Both the position numbers and the translations under genes were made by a program. This document shows, piece by piece, positions 7,403-15,776 of a DNA stretch of 64,000 nucleotides. The stretch is from an uncultured Collinsella sp. (GTDB lineage Bacteria; Actinomycetota; Coriobacteriia; Coriobacteriales; Coriobacteriaceae). The notes below the pieces were generated by a model. That model ran no database searches. It worked only from the letters and a program-made list of their open reading frames with translations, and had not been told where the DNA came from. The stretch is from the NCBI GenBank assembly GCA_900541695.1, contig UQKL01000013.1, positions 1 to 64,000 of the forward strand, in the 5' to 3' direction. The first letter of the stretch is position 1, and every line of letters begins with the position of its first letter.

Positions 7403-9184
7403 ATGCTGCTTACGCAAACGACAACGCCCGAGGACGTCAAGGCTCTCGACCGCGCCGAGCTTCCGCTGCTCTGCGGCGAGATTCGCCACGCCATCCTCGA
7501 AAGCTCCGCCGCTGTCGGCGGACACGTTGCCCCCAACCTGGGCGTCGTTGAGCTTACGGTTGCGCTTCATCGCGTGTTTAACTCCCCTATCGACAAGATT
7601 GTCTTTGACGTTTCGCACCAGACCTACGCCCACAAGGCGCTGACCGGGCGCGCGTATACCTATATCGATCCGGAACGTTTTGGCGAGGCTTCTGGCTTTG
7701 CCAATCCCGACGAGTCCGAGCACGACCTGTTCGCCATGGGCCACACCTCCACATCGGTGAGCCTGGGCTGCGGCTTGGCACACGCCCGCGATCTGGCGGG
7801 CGACAGCTACAACGTCATCACCATCATTGGCGACGGCTCGCTTTCGGGCGGCTTGGCGTTTGAGGGCTTCAACAATGCCGCCGAACTCGACAGCAACCTG
7901 ATCATCATCGTCAACGATAACGACCAGTCCATCGCCGAGAACCACGGTGGCCTCTATCGCAATCTGGCCGAGCTGCGCACCAGCAACGGCACCTGTGAGC
8001 GCAACGTTTTCCGCGCGATGGGGCTCGACTACCGCTATCTGGACGCCGGTAACGATGTGTTGGCCCTAGTCGACACGCTGCAGGAGCTGCACGATATCGA
8101 TCACCCCATCGTGCTGCACGTCTCCACCGCCAAGGGCAAGGGCTTTGAGCCAGCCCAGAACGACCCCGAACGCTGGCATCACGTGGGTCCGTTTGACATG
8201 GCAACCGGGCGCAAGCTCTGCCCGGGCCATCCGAGCGAGCCTGCGCCGCGCACCTATGCCGACATTACGGGCGAGGCGCTCAGCGCCGCCATCGAGCGCG
8301 ATCCACAGGTCGTTGGCATCACGGCCGCCACGCCCTACATTATGGGCTTTACACCCGAGCTTCGCGCTGCCGCCGGCAAACAGTTCGTCGATGTGGGCAT
8401 TGCCGAGGAGCACGCCGTGACCTTTGCCACCGCGCTTGCGCGCTCGGGCGCCAAGCCAGTCTTTGGTGTGTACGGTACGTTTTTGCAGCGCGCCTACGAC
8501 GAGCTGTGGCACGACCTGTGCCTCAACGACGCCCCCGCAACCATCCTGGTGTTTGGCGCGTCAATCTTTGGCACCACGTCCGAGACGCACCTCTCGTTCT
8601 TTGATATTTCTATGCTGGGCGGTCTTCCCAACATGCGCTACCTGGCGCCGGCTTGCATGGAGGAATACCTGTCCATGCTAAGCTGGTCGCTCGATCACCG
8701 CGAGCATCCCGTGGCGATTCGCGTGCCGGGCATTGGCTTGGTAAGCCGCCCCGATCTTGCGCCCGCCGAAGACACCGATTACAGCGCCGTTCGCTACAAC
8801 GTGGTGCGCCAGGGTCGCGACGTTGCTGTGCTCGCGCTCGGCGATTTCTTTGAGCTGGGCGAGCGCGTGACAAACCGCCTGGCTGCTGAGTACGGCATCG
8901 AGGCCACACTCGTCAACCCGCGCTTTGCAACCGAGCTCGACCGCGAGTTCCTCGACAGCCTTGCCGTCGAGCATCGCGTTGTCGTCACCCTCGAGGACGG
9001 CATCTTGGACGGCGGCTGGGGCGAACGCGTGGCATGTTATTTGGCCTGTACGCCGCTGCGCACCCGCACCTTTGGCATCGCCAAGGGCTTCCCCGACCGC
9101 TACGACCCCAACGAGTTGCTCGCTCAGAACGGCATGACGGTCGAGAACATGGCCGCCGAAGCCGTGAGACTACTCAACGAGTAA
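7403..9184 (+). CDS. dxs: 1-deoxy-D-xylulose-5-phosphate synthase
   Basis: A 593-residue thiamine-diphosphate enzyme that condenses pyruvate with glyceraldehyde 3-phosphate, first step of the MEP isoprenoid pathway. Visible motifs: DVSHQTYAHK with the catalytic histidine (about residues 69-78), GDGSLSGG with the NDND end of the ThDP/Mg motif, VDVGIAEEHAV with the catalytic glutamate, and FLQRAYDEL. It is slightly shorter than the usual 620 residues, mainly around the region before the central domain. No other MEP gene is nearby and a strong terminator follows, so it is monocistronic. Because short DXS-like paralogs exist, enzyme identity is strong but not certain. Confidence 0.85.
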   Translation: MLLTQTTTPEDVKALDRAELPLLCGEIRHAILESSAAVGGHVAPNLGVVELTVALHRVFNSPIDKIVFDVSHQTYAHKALTGRAYTYIDPERFGEASGFANPDESEHDLFAMGHTSTSVSLGCGLAHARDLAGDSYNVITIIGDGSLSGGLAFEGFNNAAELDSNLIIIVNDNDQSIAENHGGLYRNLAELRTSNGTCERNVFRAMGLDYRYLDAGNDVLALVDTLQELHDIDHPIVLHVSTAKGKGFEPAQNDPERWHHVGPFDMATGRKLCPGHPSEPAPRTYADITGEALSAAIERDPQVVGITAATPYIMGFTPELRAAAGKQFVDVGIAEEHAVTFATALARSGAKPVFGVYGTFLQRAYDELWHDLCLNDAPATILVFGASIFGTTSETHLSFFDISMLGGLPNMRYLAPACMEEYLSMLSWSLDHREHPVAIRVPGIGLVSRPDLAPAEDTDYSAVRYNVVRQGRDVAVLALGDFFELGERVTNRLAAEYGIEATLVNPRFATELDREFLDSLAVEHRVVVTLEDGILDGGWGERVACYLACTPLRTRTFGIAKGFPDRYDPNELLAQNGMTVENMAAEAVRLLNE

Positions 9185-9186
9185 GA

Positions 9187-9224
9187 AAACCTCCGCAAGG
9201 GAAGCATCCCTGCGGAGGTTTTTA
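9187..9224 (+). terminator. Intrinsic terminator of dxs
   Basis: CCTCCGCAAGGGA pairs with TCCCTGCGGAGG, flanked by AAAA on the left and TTTTTA on the right, directly after the dxs stop codon. Confidence 0.85.
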
Positions 9225-9241
9225 TTTTCGCGACGCGATTA

Positions 9242-9457
9242 TCTCGATCTGTAACATCTAGAGGACAAATTCGCGTCTAACTGTTACAGATCTAGATAAG
9301 ACGTCTTAGTCCCAGACCTTTGTCTCAATCTGTAACAGATAGAGACCTTTTGGCCGTCCAGATGTTACAGATTGAGACATTCGAATTCCCCTGAAGAGAA
9401 AATCTCGATCTGTAACAGTTACTCGGCAAAAATGGCTGCAGATGTTACAGATCGAGA
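9242..9457. repeat. Array of six alternating inverted 15-mers with 25-base spacers
   Basis: The 15-mer TCTCGATCTGTAACA, or its reverse complement, occurs six times in strictly alternating orientation: 9242-9256, 9282-9296, 9323-9337, 9363-9377, 9403-9417 and 9443-9457. The step is 40 or 41 bases throughout. Differences among copies are one or two bases, and the pair at 9323/9363 changes together (A for G, matched by T for C). The five spacers of 25-26 bases are unrelated. It makes three possible hairpins of 55 bases each. It lies between the dxs terminator and the promoter of the solute-binding protein gene and contains no coding sequence. Confidence 0.85.
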
Positions 9458-9568
9458 CATAACAGCAAGGCATGCCGCTGCATCTGCAAGAACCACCACA
9501 AAGGTGCCTGTCCCTTTATGGTAGGTAGAATAACCCATAAGGTAAGTATGTTTCTGAGTTATTTCGTG

Positions 9569-9598
9569 TTGACCCATTTGAGCGCGATAGGGTATAAC
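9569..9598 (+). promoter_or_regulatory. Promoter of the amino-acid ABC transporter operon
   Basis: TTGACC (9569-9574) and TATAAC (9593-9598) are 18 bases apart, with a start expected near 9605 and a short leader carrying GAGAAAGG before the ATG at 9642. Confidence 0.65.
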
Positions 9599-9641
9599 TC
9601 TACTCAACCGCTAGGGATTTTATTGAGAAAGGTGTTCTACC

Positions 9642-10637
9642 ATGAGCAAGAACCTCTCCCAGCAGGTCGTTCTCGACCGCCGCGGCTTCGTTGCCGCCAC
9701 CTTCGCAACCGTCGCCGGCCTTGGTCTTGCCGGCTGCTCCGACACCAGCGCCGAGGCCGACAAGGGTTCCGCCGCCGGCTCCTCCAAGAGCTCCAAGGAT
9801 ACCGAAGTTTCCGCCACGCTCGACGCCAAGGCATTCGACAAGCTCGTCGACAACGGCCCCAAGGCCGATGACGACGCCATCGCCGCCAGCACCTGGGCCA
9901 CGGCCGTTAAGGACGCCGGCGTCTTTAAGATCGGTGGCGTTCAGACCTCCACGCTCTTCTCCCTCCTCAACGAGAAAGACGGTCAGACCCGCGGCTTCGA
10001 CGCCGGTATCGCACAGCTCCTGTCCAACTACATTCTGGGCGAGAACAAGGTCGAGATCACCCAGGTGACCTCGGACACGCGCGAGTCTGTCCTGCAGAAC
10101 GGCCAGGTCGACGCTGTCTTTGCCACCTACACCATTACCGACGAGCGCAAGAAGCTCGTCTCCTTCGCCGGCCCCTACTACTACACCCAGCAGGCCATCC
10201 TGGTGCTCGCCGATAACGACGACATCAAGAGCGTCGACGACCTGGCCGACAAGAACGTCGCCGTCCAGTCCGGCTCCAACGGCCCTGCCATCCTGGAGGA
10301 GTTCGCCCCCAAGGCCAGCCAGCAGGAGTTCAAGACCGACGAGGAGGCCCGCCAGGCACTCCAGCAGGGTCGTGTTGACGCCTACGTCATCGACAACAAC
10401 ATGCAGCAGAGCGCCCTGGTCCGCGAGCCCGGCAAGTACAAGATTGCCGGCAAGCCCTTCGGCAGCAAGGAGCCCTATGGCATCGGTCTGCCGCTCGATT
10501 CCGACGGCGTCGCCTTCGTTAACGACTTCCTTAAGAAGATCGAGGACGACGGCACCTGGACCGAGCTGTGGCAGATCTGCATCGGCGACCGTACGGGCGA
10601 CACCAATGTTCCCGAGCTGCCCGAGATCGGCGCCTAG
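9642..10637 (+). CDS. Amino-acid ABC transporter, solute-binding lipoprotein
   Basis: A 331-residue periplasmic-type binding protein (family 3). The N-terminus has a twin arginine in LDRRGFVAATF and a lipobox LAGC around residues 28-31, so a Tat-exported lipoprotein is likely. A low-complexity linker rich in S, K and A follows (to residue 55). The mature part shows the family 3 pattern GFDAGIAQLL and later VDAVFATYTITDERKKLVSFAGPYY. Close resemblance in layout to glutamate-binding proteins (GluB) of Actinobacteria suggests glutamate or related acidic amino acids; the ligand is inferred. It leads an operon with two permeases and an ATPase. Confidence 0.85.
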   Translation: MSKNLSQQVVLDRRGFVAATFATVAGLGLAGCSDTSAEADKGSAAGSSKSSKDTEVSATLDAKAFDKLVDNGPKADDDAIAASTWATAVKDAGVFKIGGVQTSTLFSLLNEKDGQTRGFDAGIAQLLSNYILGENKVEITQVTSDTRESVLQNGQVDAVFATYTITDERKKLVSFAGPYYYTQQAILVLADNDDIKSVDDLADKNVAVQSGSNGPAILEEFAPKASQQEFKTDEEARQALQQGRVDAYVIDNNMQQSALVREPGKYKIAGKPFGSKEPYGIGLPLDSDGVAFVNDFLKKIEDDGTWTELWQICIGDRTGDTNVPELPEIGA

Positions 10638-10775
10638 GCAGCGAGCCTGGTAACGGCCGCTGCGAAACCATACGGAAACGCATGATGCGCTTTATTGCGG
10701 TAAACTGTTTCCTCACTGAGTTGTCGGGGCTTCCGTACACACGGGAGCCCCTTTCCTTATCGGCGGGAGGTCCGC

Positions 10776-11435
10776 ATGAGTCTCTCCGAGCTCTGGTCGC
10801 TCTATGGCCAGAACTATATCGACGCGCTGCTAGCAACCTGGGGCATGACGCTTGAGTCGTTTGCCATCGCCATGGTGCTGGCCGTCGCCGTCACCGTGAT
10901 GCGCGTGTCGCCGCTCAAGCCGCTGCGCGTCTTTGGCGACCTGTATGTCCAGGTCTTCCGTAACATCCCCGGCATCGCACTGCTCATCATCGTCGTCTAT
11001 GCGCTGCCGCCGCTCAAGGTCGTCCTACCCTACCGCACCTGCGTTATCGTCGCCACGGTTCTTTTGGGCTCGGCCTTTGGCTCCGAGAACTTTATGAGCG
11101 GCATCAACACCGTCGGCGTCGGTCAGGTCGAAGCCGCACGTTCGCTCGGCATGAGCTTCAGCCGTATCCTCGCCAAGATCGTGATTCCGCAGGCGCTGCG
11201 CTCGAGCGTGTTGCCCATGACCAACCTCTTTATCGCCGTCATGCTCACCACCGCGCTCGGCAGTCAGGTGCCGTTGCAACCGCAGGAGCTCACCGGCGTG
11301 GTGAGCTACATCAACACGCGCTCGCTCGGCGGCGTCGCCGCGTTCTTTATCTCGGCGCTCGGCTACCTGGGCACGGCCTTTGTGGTGAGCCACATTGGCA
11401 ACTACATCGATAAGAAGGTGAGGATCCTCCGATGA
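10776..11435 (+). CDS. Amino-acid ABC transporter permease (GluC-like)
   Basis: A 219-residue inner-membrane subunit. It contains the HisMQ-type sequence VFRNIPGIALLI near residue 65 and the EAA loop EAARSLGMSFSRI with IVIPQALR near residue 125, which contacts the ATPase. A strong GGCGGGAGG precedes the ATG. Its stop overlaps the next permease start by 4 bases, showing translational coupling. The 138-base gap after the binding-protein gene holds TTGTCGGGGCTTCCG..CGGGAGCCCC, a hairpin that may reduce read-through so that more binding protein than permease is made. Confidence 0.88.
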   Translation: MSLSELWSLYGQNYIDALLATWGMTLESFAIAMVLAVAVTVMRVSPLKPLRVFGDLYVQVFRNIPGIALLIIVVYALPPLKVVLPYRTCVIVATVLLGSAFGSENFMSGINTVGVGQVEAARSLGMSFSRILAKIVIPQALRSSVLPMTNLFIAVMLTTALGSQVPLQPQELTGVVSYINTRSLGGVAAFFISALGYLGTAFVVSHIGNYIDKKVRILR

Positions 11436-12265
11436 GCAAGCACTCCACCTCCGCGCTCACCATGCGCGATGCGCTCTACGAGGCTCCCGGCCCCAAGATG
11501 CGCGCCAAGATTCGCATCGGCACCGCCATCTCGCTTGTTGCCGTCGCCGTGCTCGTCGCCCTCGTGTTGCAGCGCTTTTATGTGACCGGCCAGCTTTCGG
11601 TTCACTATTGGTTTTTCTTTACGCACCTCACCACCTGGAAGTTCCTGCTTGCCGGCTTTGAGGGCACCGTTAAAGTCGCACTCACCGCTGGCGCCATCGC
11701 GCTGGTGCTGGGCTTAGCCCTTATGCTCGGCCGTACCAGCGACATTAAGCCGCTGCAGCTGGTCTGCCGCGTGCTCACCGATTTCTTCCGCGGCGTACCG
11801 AGCCTGTTGTTCATCTACTTCTTCTTTTTGGTGCTGCCCCAGTACAAGATCGCGCTGCCGTCGTTTTGGATGCTCACGCTTCCCGTCGCGCTCGCTGCAG
11901 CTGGCGTACTTGCCGAGATCTTCCGTGCCGGCGTCAACGCCGTGCCGCGCGGCCAGGTCGAGGCCGCCCAGGCACTCGGTCTCTCCAAAGCTAAAATCAC
12001 CTTTAAAATCGTGTTGCCGCAGGCTATCCGGTTTATCATTCCGTCGTTGATTTCGCAGCTCGTGGTCGTAGTCAAAGACACCACCGTGGCCTACGTGGTG
12101 AGCTACCCCGACCTCATGCAAAACGCCCGCGTGCTCATTACCAACTACGACGCCCTCGTGTCGGTCTACCTGGTTATCGCGGTCATCTACATCCTCATCA
12201 ACGTCGCGATCAACAAGGCCGCTGTCTATGTTTCGCACAAGACCGGCGCGACCATCATCCGCTAA
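11432..12265 (+). CDS. Amino-acid ABC transporter permease (GluD-like)
   Basis: A 277-residue partner permease. It has an N-terminal cytoplasmic extension of about 30 residues, then hydrophobic segments, FFRGVPSLLFIYF near residue 128, and the EAA loop EAAQALGLSKAKI with IVLPQAIR. Together with the preceding subunit it forms a heterodimeric channel. The start codon overlaps the previous stop (ATGA). The next gene, the ATPase, follows after 36 bases with its own AAGGAG. Confidence 0.88.
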   Translation: MSKHSTSALTMRDALYEAPGPKMRAKIRIGTAISLVAVAVLVALVLQRFYVTGQLSVHYWFFFTHLTTWKFLLAGFEGTVKVALTAGAIALVLGLALMLGRTSDIKPLQLVCRVLTDFFRGVPSLLFIYFFFLVLPQYKIALPSFWMLTLPVALAAAGVLAEIFRAGVNAVPRGQVEAAQALGLSKAKITFKIVLPQAIRFIIPSLISQLVVVVKDTTVAYVVSYPDLMQNARVLITNYDALVSVYLVIAVIYILINVAINKAAVYVSHKTGATIIR

Positions 12266-12301
12266 CGCTTTACCATTTCGAGTCATAAGGAGCCGAGCAC
12301 C

Positions 12302-13066
12302 ATGGCACAGAGCACCTCTTCCACCGGCAATCAGCCGCTGATCGAGCTCAGGCACGTCGATAAGCACTACGGCGATCTGCACGTTCTCAACGACATCAAT
12401 CTCTCGGTCGACCGCGGCGAGGTCGTCGTTGTGATCGGACCCTCGGGCTCGGGCAAGTCGACCATGTGCCGAACCATCAATCGCCTGGAAACCATCGACT
12501 CAGGCGAGATCCTCATCGAGGGCGAGCCCCTGCCACAGGAAGGCAAGGATCTTGCCCGCATGCGTGCCGAGTTGGGCATGGTATTTCAGCAGTTCAACCT
12601 GTTTGCACATATGACCGTACTGCAGAACGTCATGCTGGGACCGGTCGATGTGCTGGGCGTCTCCAAGGAGGAAGCTCGTGAGCGCGCCATGGACCTGCTG
12701 GGCCGCGTGGGCGTTGCCGAGCAGGCCGATAAGGTGCCCGCACAGCTCTCGGGCGGCCAGCAACAGCGTGTAGCCATCGCACGTTCGCTTGCCATGCAAC
12801 CCAAGGCCATGCTTTTTGACGAGCCCACGAGCGCCCTTGACCCCGAAATGATCAACGAGGTGCTCGAGGTCATGGTCCGTCTGGCCCAGCAGGGCATGAC
12901 GATGATCGTCATCACGCACGAGATGAACTTCGCCCGCCGCGTGGCCGACCGCGTCGTGTTTATGGCCGACGGCCAGATCGTGGAAACCGGCACACCCGAC
13001 GAGTTCTTCGACCACCCCAAGACCAAGCGCGCCCAGGACTTCCTCAACTCCATTAAGGGCCACTAG
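12302..13066 (+). CDS. Amino-acid ABC transporter ATP-binding protein
   Basis: A 254-residue ATPase of the GlnQ/GluA type. Walker [10 protein letters not shown] is near residue 46, the Q-loop FQQFNLF near 98, signature LSGGQQQR near 152, Walker [13 protein letters not shown] near 172 and the switch histidine in ITHEM near 207. The AAGGAGCCGAGCACC before the ATG is a good ribosome site. It energises uptake through the two upstream permeases and is the last gene of the transporter operon. Confidence 0.9.
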   Translation: MAQSTSSTGNQPLIELRHVDKHYGDLHVLNDINLSVDRGEVVVVIGPSGSGKSTMCRTINRLETIDSGEILIEGEPLPQEGKDLARMRAELGMVFQQFNLFAHMTVLQNVMLGPVDVLGVSKEEARERAMDLLGRVGVAEQADKVPAQLSGGQQQRVAIARSLAMQPKAMLFDEPTSALDPEMINEVLEVMVRLAQQGMTMIVITHEMNFARRVADRVVFMADGQIVETGTPDEFFDHPKTKRAQDFLNSIKGH

Positions 13067-13153
13067 CCCAATTGCCACGCGGGCAAATTCATCAGTAACG
13101 TTTGTCCCGCGCCACCCCTGTGCCATGTCCACCCGGATTCGAAAGCCGCACCC

Positions 13154-13963
13154 ATGATCGGAACCCGCACCTCATCGTCCTACACTCCGCACGTCGACGT
13201 CGATCCCGCTGACCGCCCGCTTATCCTGGTAGCACCACGCTGGGAAGAAGCGAAGCCCTATTTGAGCGAGACGCTCTCCCCCAACGAGGAGATTGCGAGC
13301 GTATTTGTCGACGCCATTCTTGCCGCCGGCGGTCTGCCGCTGCAGATGTCCATCACCGAGGACATTGAGGTCATCCGTCATTACGTCGATATCGCCGACG
13401 GCATCGCCATTCCCGGCGGCCCCGATGTCAATCCCAAACGTTGGGGCGATGATCGACCCTACGACCCCACCCTCTGCTGCGAGATCCGCGATAGTTTTGA
13501 GTTTAAGCTGGTCAGCGAGGTGCTCCGTGCCAAAAAGCCGCTCTTTACCACCTGCCGCGGCACGCAACTGCTCAACGTCGCCACCGGCGGCACCCTGTGC
13601 ATGGACGTGCCGAGCCTGGGCGCGCGCGAGGGCCGCACGCAGTGGCGCCATACCCACGTGCTCAACGACCCTGTGCATCCTGTCGAGGTCGTGCCGGGCT
13701 CGCTGCTGGAGCGCGCGGTTGGCGGGCACAGGCTGATCCAGACCAACTCCGCACACCACTGCTGCGTCGATCGTCTGGGTAAGAGCACGCGCTTGGTCGC
13801 CAAGGCAACCGACGGCGTTCCCGAGTGCATCGAAGTCGAAGGCCAGCCGTTCTGTCTGGGCGTGCAATGGCATCCCGAGTACACCTGGCAGACGCTCGAG
13901 ACCGACTTTAACCTGTGGAAGTCGTTTGTCGAGGCAGCAGCTAAGGTAAAGCAGGCTCGCTAG
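13154..13963 (+). CDS. Class I glutamine-amidotransferase-like hydrolase (peptidase C26)
   Basis: A 269-residue protein of the gamma-glutamyl-gamma-aminobutyrate hydrolase (PuuD) family. The nucleophile is in TTCRGTQLLNV, the catalytic His-Glu pair in VQWHPEY, and the family hallmark IPGGPDVNP is present near residue 96. Members cleave gamma-glutamyl amides. Its position 88 bases after a glutamate-type transporter suggests a role in using gamma-glutamyl compounds, but that link is inferred. No clear promoter is seen in the gap, so it may be read from the transporter operon. Confidence 0.82.
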   Translation: MIGTRTSSSYTPHVDVDPADRPLILVAPRWEEAKPYLSETLSPNEEIASVFVDAILAAGGLPLQMSITEDIEVIRHYVDIADGIAIPGGPDVNPKRWGDDRPYDPTLCCEIRDSFEFKLVSEVLRAKKPLFTTCRGTQLLNVATGGTLCMDVPSLGAREGRTQWRHTHVLNDPVHPVEVVPGSLLERAVGGHRLIQTNSAHHCCVDRLGKSTRLVAKATDGVPECIEVEGQPFCLGVQWHPEYTWQTLETDFNLWKSFVEAAAKVKQAR

Positions 13964-14059
13964 CTCGCAAAGCACAGAGGCTAAATCATTCCATGTCAGG
14001 GGGCGGACACCAGCTACGGTGCCCGCCCCTGAATTTGATATGCTCGGTCCACTAACCCG

Positions 14060-15679
14060 TCAGGCAATTTCAATCACTTCATCGCATGCCGAAATGAGCA
14101 CAGGGTCGTGCGTAGCGATGACTGTGATATGTCGCCCCTTTCTTTCCTTAAGGATTTCGATAAACGCCTGCTTGCTTTGGCTGTCGAGTGCAGATGTCGG
14201 CTCATCAAACATCATCACGTCCGGGTTTTTCAGCAATTGGCGAATAATCGCTATTTTTTGCTTCTCTCCTCCTGAAATGTTGTTCTGCTTATCGTCCAGC
14301 TCGACATCAAGTCCACCACTTGAATCGACCATCTTTTTAAGCCCCATTCTCTCAATGAGGCTCTCAAGGTCACGCTCTTCAGTGCTTCTGCAGCAAAGAA
14401 TTAAATTGTCCCGTATCGACCCCTCGGTCAGGGGCGGCTCCTGCTCCGTAATCCCGATATTGCGCTTCCGCAGCGCATAGCGGTCCAGAGAGCCCAAGGG
14501 CTTGTTGTTAATCCAAATATCCCCCTTGCAGTTTTCTGGATCGCAACCGCTTATCACATCCAGCAGCGTGCTCTTACCGGAACCGTTCGGCCCAACGATT
14601 CCGTATACCTTTCCTTTTTCTAAAGAAGCCCGAATGTCCCTGAACGCGGTCTTTACAGACCCCGGATAGCTATATGACAGCTCGGAACAGTTCACCTCGT
14701 AAACATCAGAGAGGATAATGGTCCCGTTTGAGTCCTCGGGCATGTCCAGCAACCGACGCAAACGCTCGTAGGATACCCTTGACGTTTGATAGTCCTTGCC
14801 CAACGCAAGGAAGAATTCAATAGCCGAAGAATAATAGGAGTAATAGCTTAGCGCCGTCATAAGATAGCCGGGCAGCAAATTGCCGTCGAGAACTTCCTTT
14901 GCACCCAGAATCAAGATTCCACCCTGCGCCAAAGACGTGACGACAGCATTGGCAAACGTAAAGGTCGCATTAATTTGCTGGTTCTGATAAACGCAACGAT
15001 ATAGCTCTGCAAAAGAGTGCTCGAGCCTTTGCTTAAAAAATTCGAATAGAACATGCCTGCGGATAAATTGTGCGCTGCTAAGCTGCTTCTCCAGATCGGA
15101 AAAGAATCGAGCCTCCTGCTCTTGAGCCTCAAAACTTCTTGCGAACAAACACTTTTTGAAAAGCGAATAGACCGCGCCACTTATTATGCCAAGAGCCATG
15201 CACAGCATTGCCAGGTGACCGTTTATGGTCGCCAGGACAACAAACACCACAAGCAACGTCACTATATTGCTCACACTTTGGACACTTGCGTTTATAACAA
15301 ATATCACCAAATCGTTAGCGTCATGATTAATCTGCTGATTGTAATATGAGGCATCGAAATTAATAAAGAAGGACCGAGGTAGCCTTTGAACGTGACTTAT
15401 CACCTCTTCATTCAATGCAAATCCCACATGTGTCTGTAAGTCGACATAGACCAGTTCGCTGGCGCAATTCAAACCGGCTCGTACGATACCCAGCGCTGCT
15501 ATCTCAGCGCCGATGGCGATTGCGCTTTCCCCATCTCGCGCGACACCGACAAAGTTGTTGACCAGTTGTCCCGTCAGAAAAGGAATTGCGAGACCAACCA
15601 CAAGCGAGAGCAGGCACATTAGAAGATAGGTTATATACTTTGGATTCTTAATTATTGTTCTTGCGCAGAGATTAAACAT
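14060..15679 (-). CDS. ABC exporter with fused membrane and ATPase domains
   Basis: A 539-residue half-transporter. Hydrophobic segments fill residues 1-290. The ATPase has Walker A GIVGPNGSGKST (about 350), signature ISGGEKQKI, Walker [13 protein letters not shown] and an H-loop in IATHDP. There is no N-terminal C39 peptidase domain, so any leader would be removed by another protease or not at all. It is the last gene of the RiPP cluster and is the likely exporter of the modified peptide. Its ATG overlaps by 8 bases the stop codon of the extended frame of the radical SAM gene, a sign of former or actual translational coupling. Confidence 0.85.
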   Translation of the reverse strand: MFNLCARTIIKNPKYITYLLMCLLSLVVGLAIPFLTGQLVNNFVGVARDGESAIAIGAEIAALGIVRAGLNCASELVYVDLQTHVGFALNEEVISHVQRLPRSFFINFDASYYNQQINHDANDLVIFVINASVQSVSNIVTLLVVFVVLATINGHLAMLCMALGIISGAVYSLFKKCLFARSFEAQEQEARFFSDLEKQLSSAQFIRRHVLFEFFKQRLEHSFAELYRCVYQNQQINATFTFANAVVTSLAQGGILILGAKEVLDGNLLPGYLMTALSYYSYYSSAIEFFLALGKDYQTSRVSYERLRRLLDMPEDSNGTIILSDVYEVNCSELSYSYPGSVKTAFRDIRASLEKGKVYGIVGPNGSGKSTLLDVISGCDPENCKGDIWINNKPLGSLDRYALRKRNIGITEQEPPLTEGSIRDNLILCCRSTEERDLESLIERMGLKKMVDSSGGLDVELDDKQNNISGGEKQKIAIIRQLLKNPDVMMFDEPTSALDSQSKQAFIEILKERKGRHITVIATHDPVLISACDEVIEIA

Positions 15680-15776
15680 GAGCTGAATCCAGTTCCGAAA
15701 GCAATCGCTGAGCCTTCTCGGTCAAAATCATTCGTTGGCGCACCTGATACCTTTGAGATACGCACTGTTTTGACCC
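15672..15776 (-). pseudogene. Maturase C-terminal tail beyond an in-frame TGA
   Basis: Directly after the TGA of the radical SAM gene the same frame stays open for 34 codons and ends in TAA within the start of the exporter gene. It begins GSKQCVSQRYQ and so supplies a cysteine 11 positions after the last SPASM cysteine seen before the stop, then an amphipathic tail (ILTEKAQRLLSEL). This looks like the true end of the maturase, cut off by a nonsense codon or reached by readthrough. Confidence 0.65.

Noticed and set aside
9242..9457. CRISPR array
   Set aside because: Repeats are only 15 bases and change orientation at every copy, spacers are 25 bases, and there are no cas genes within the window.
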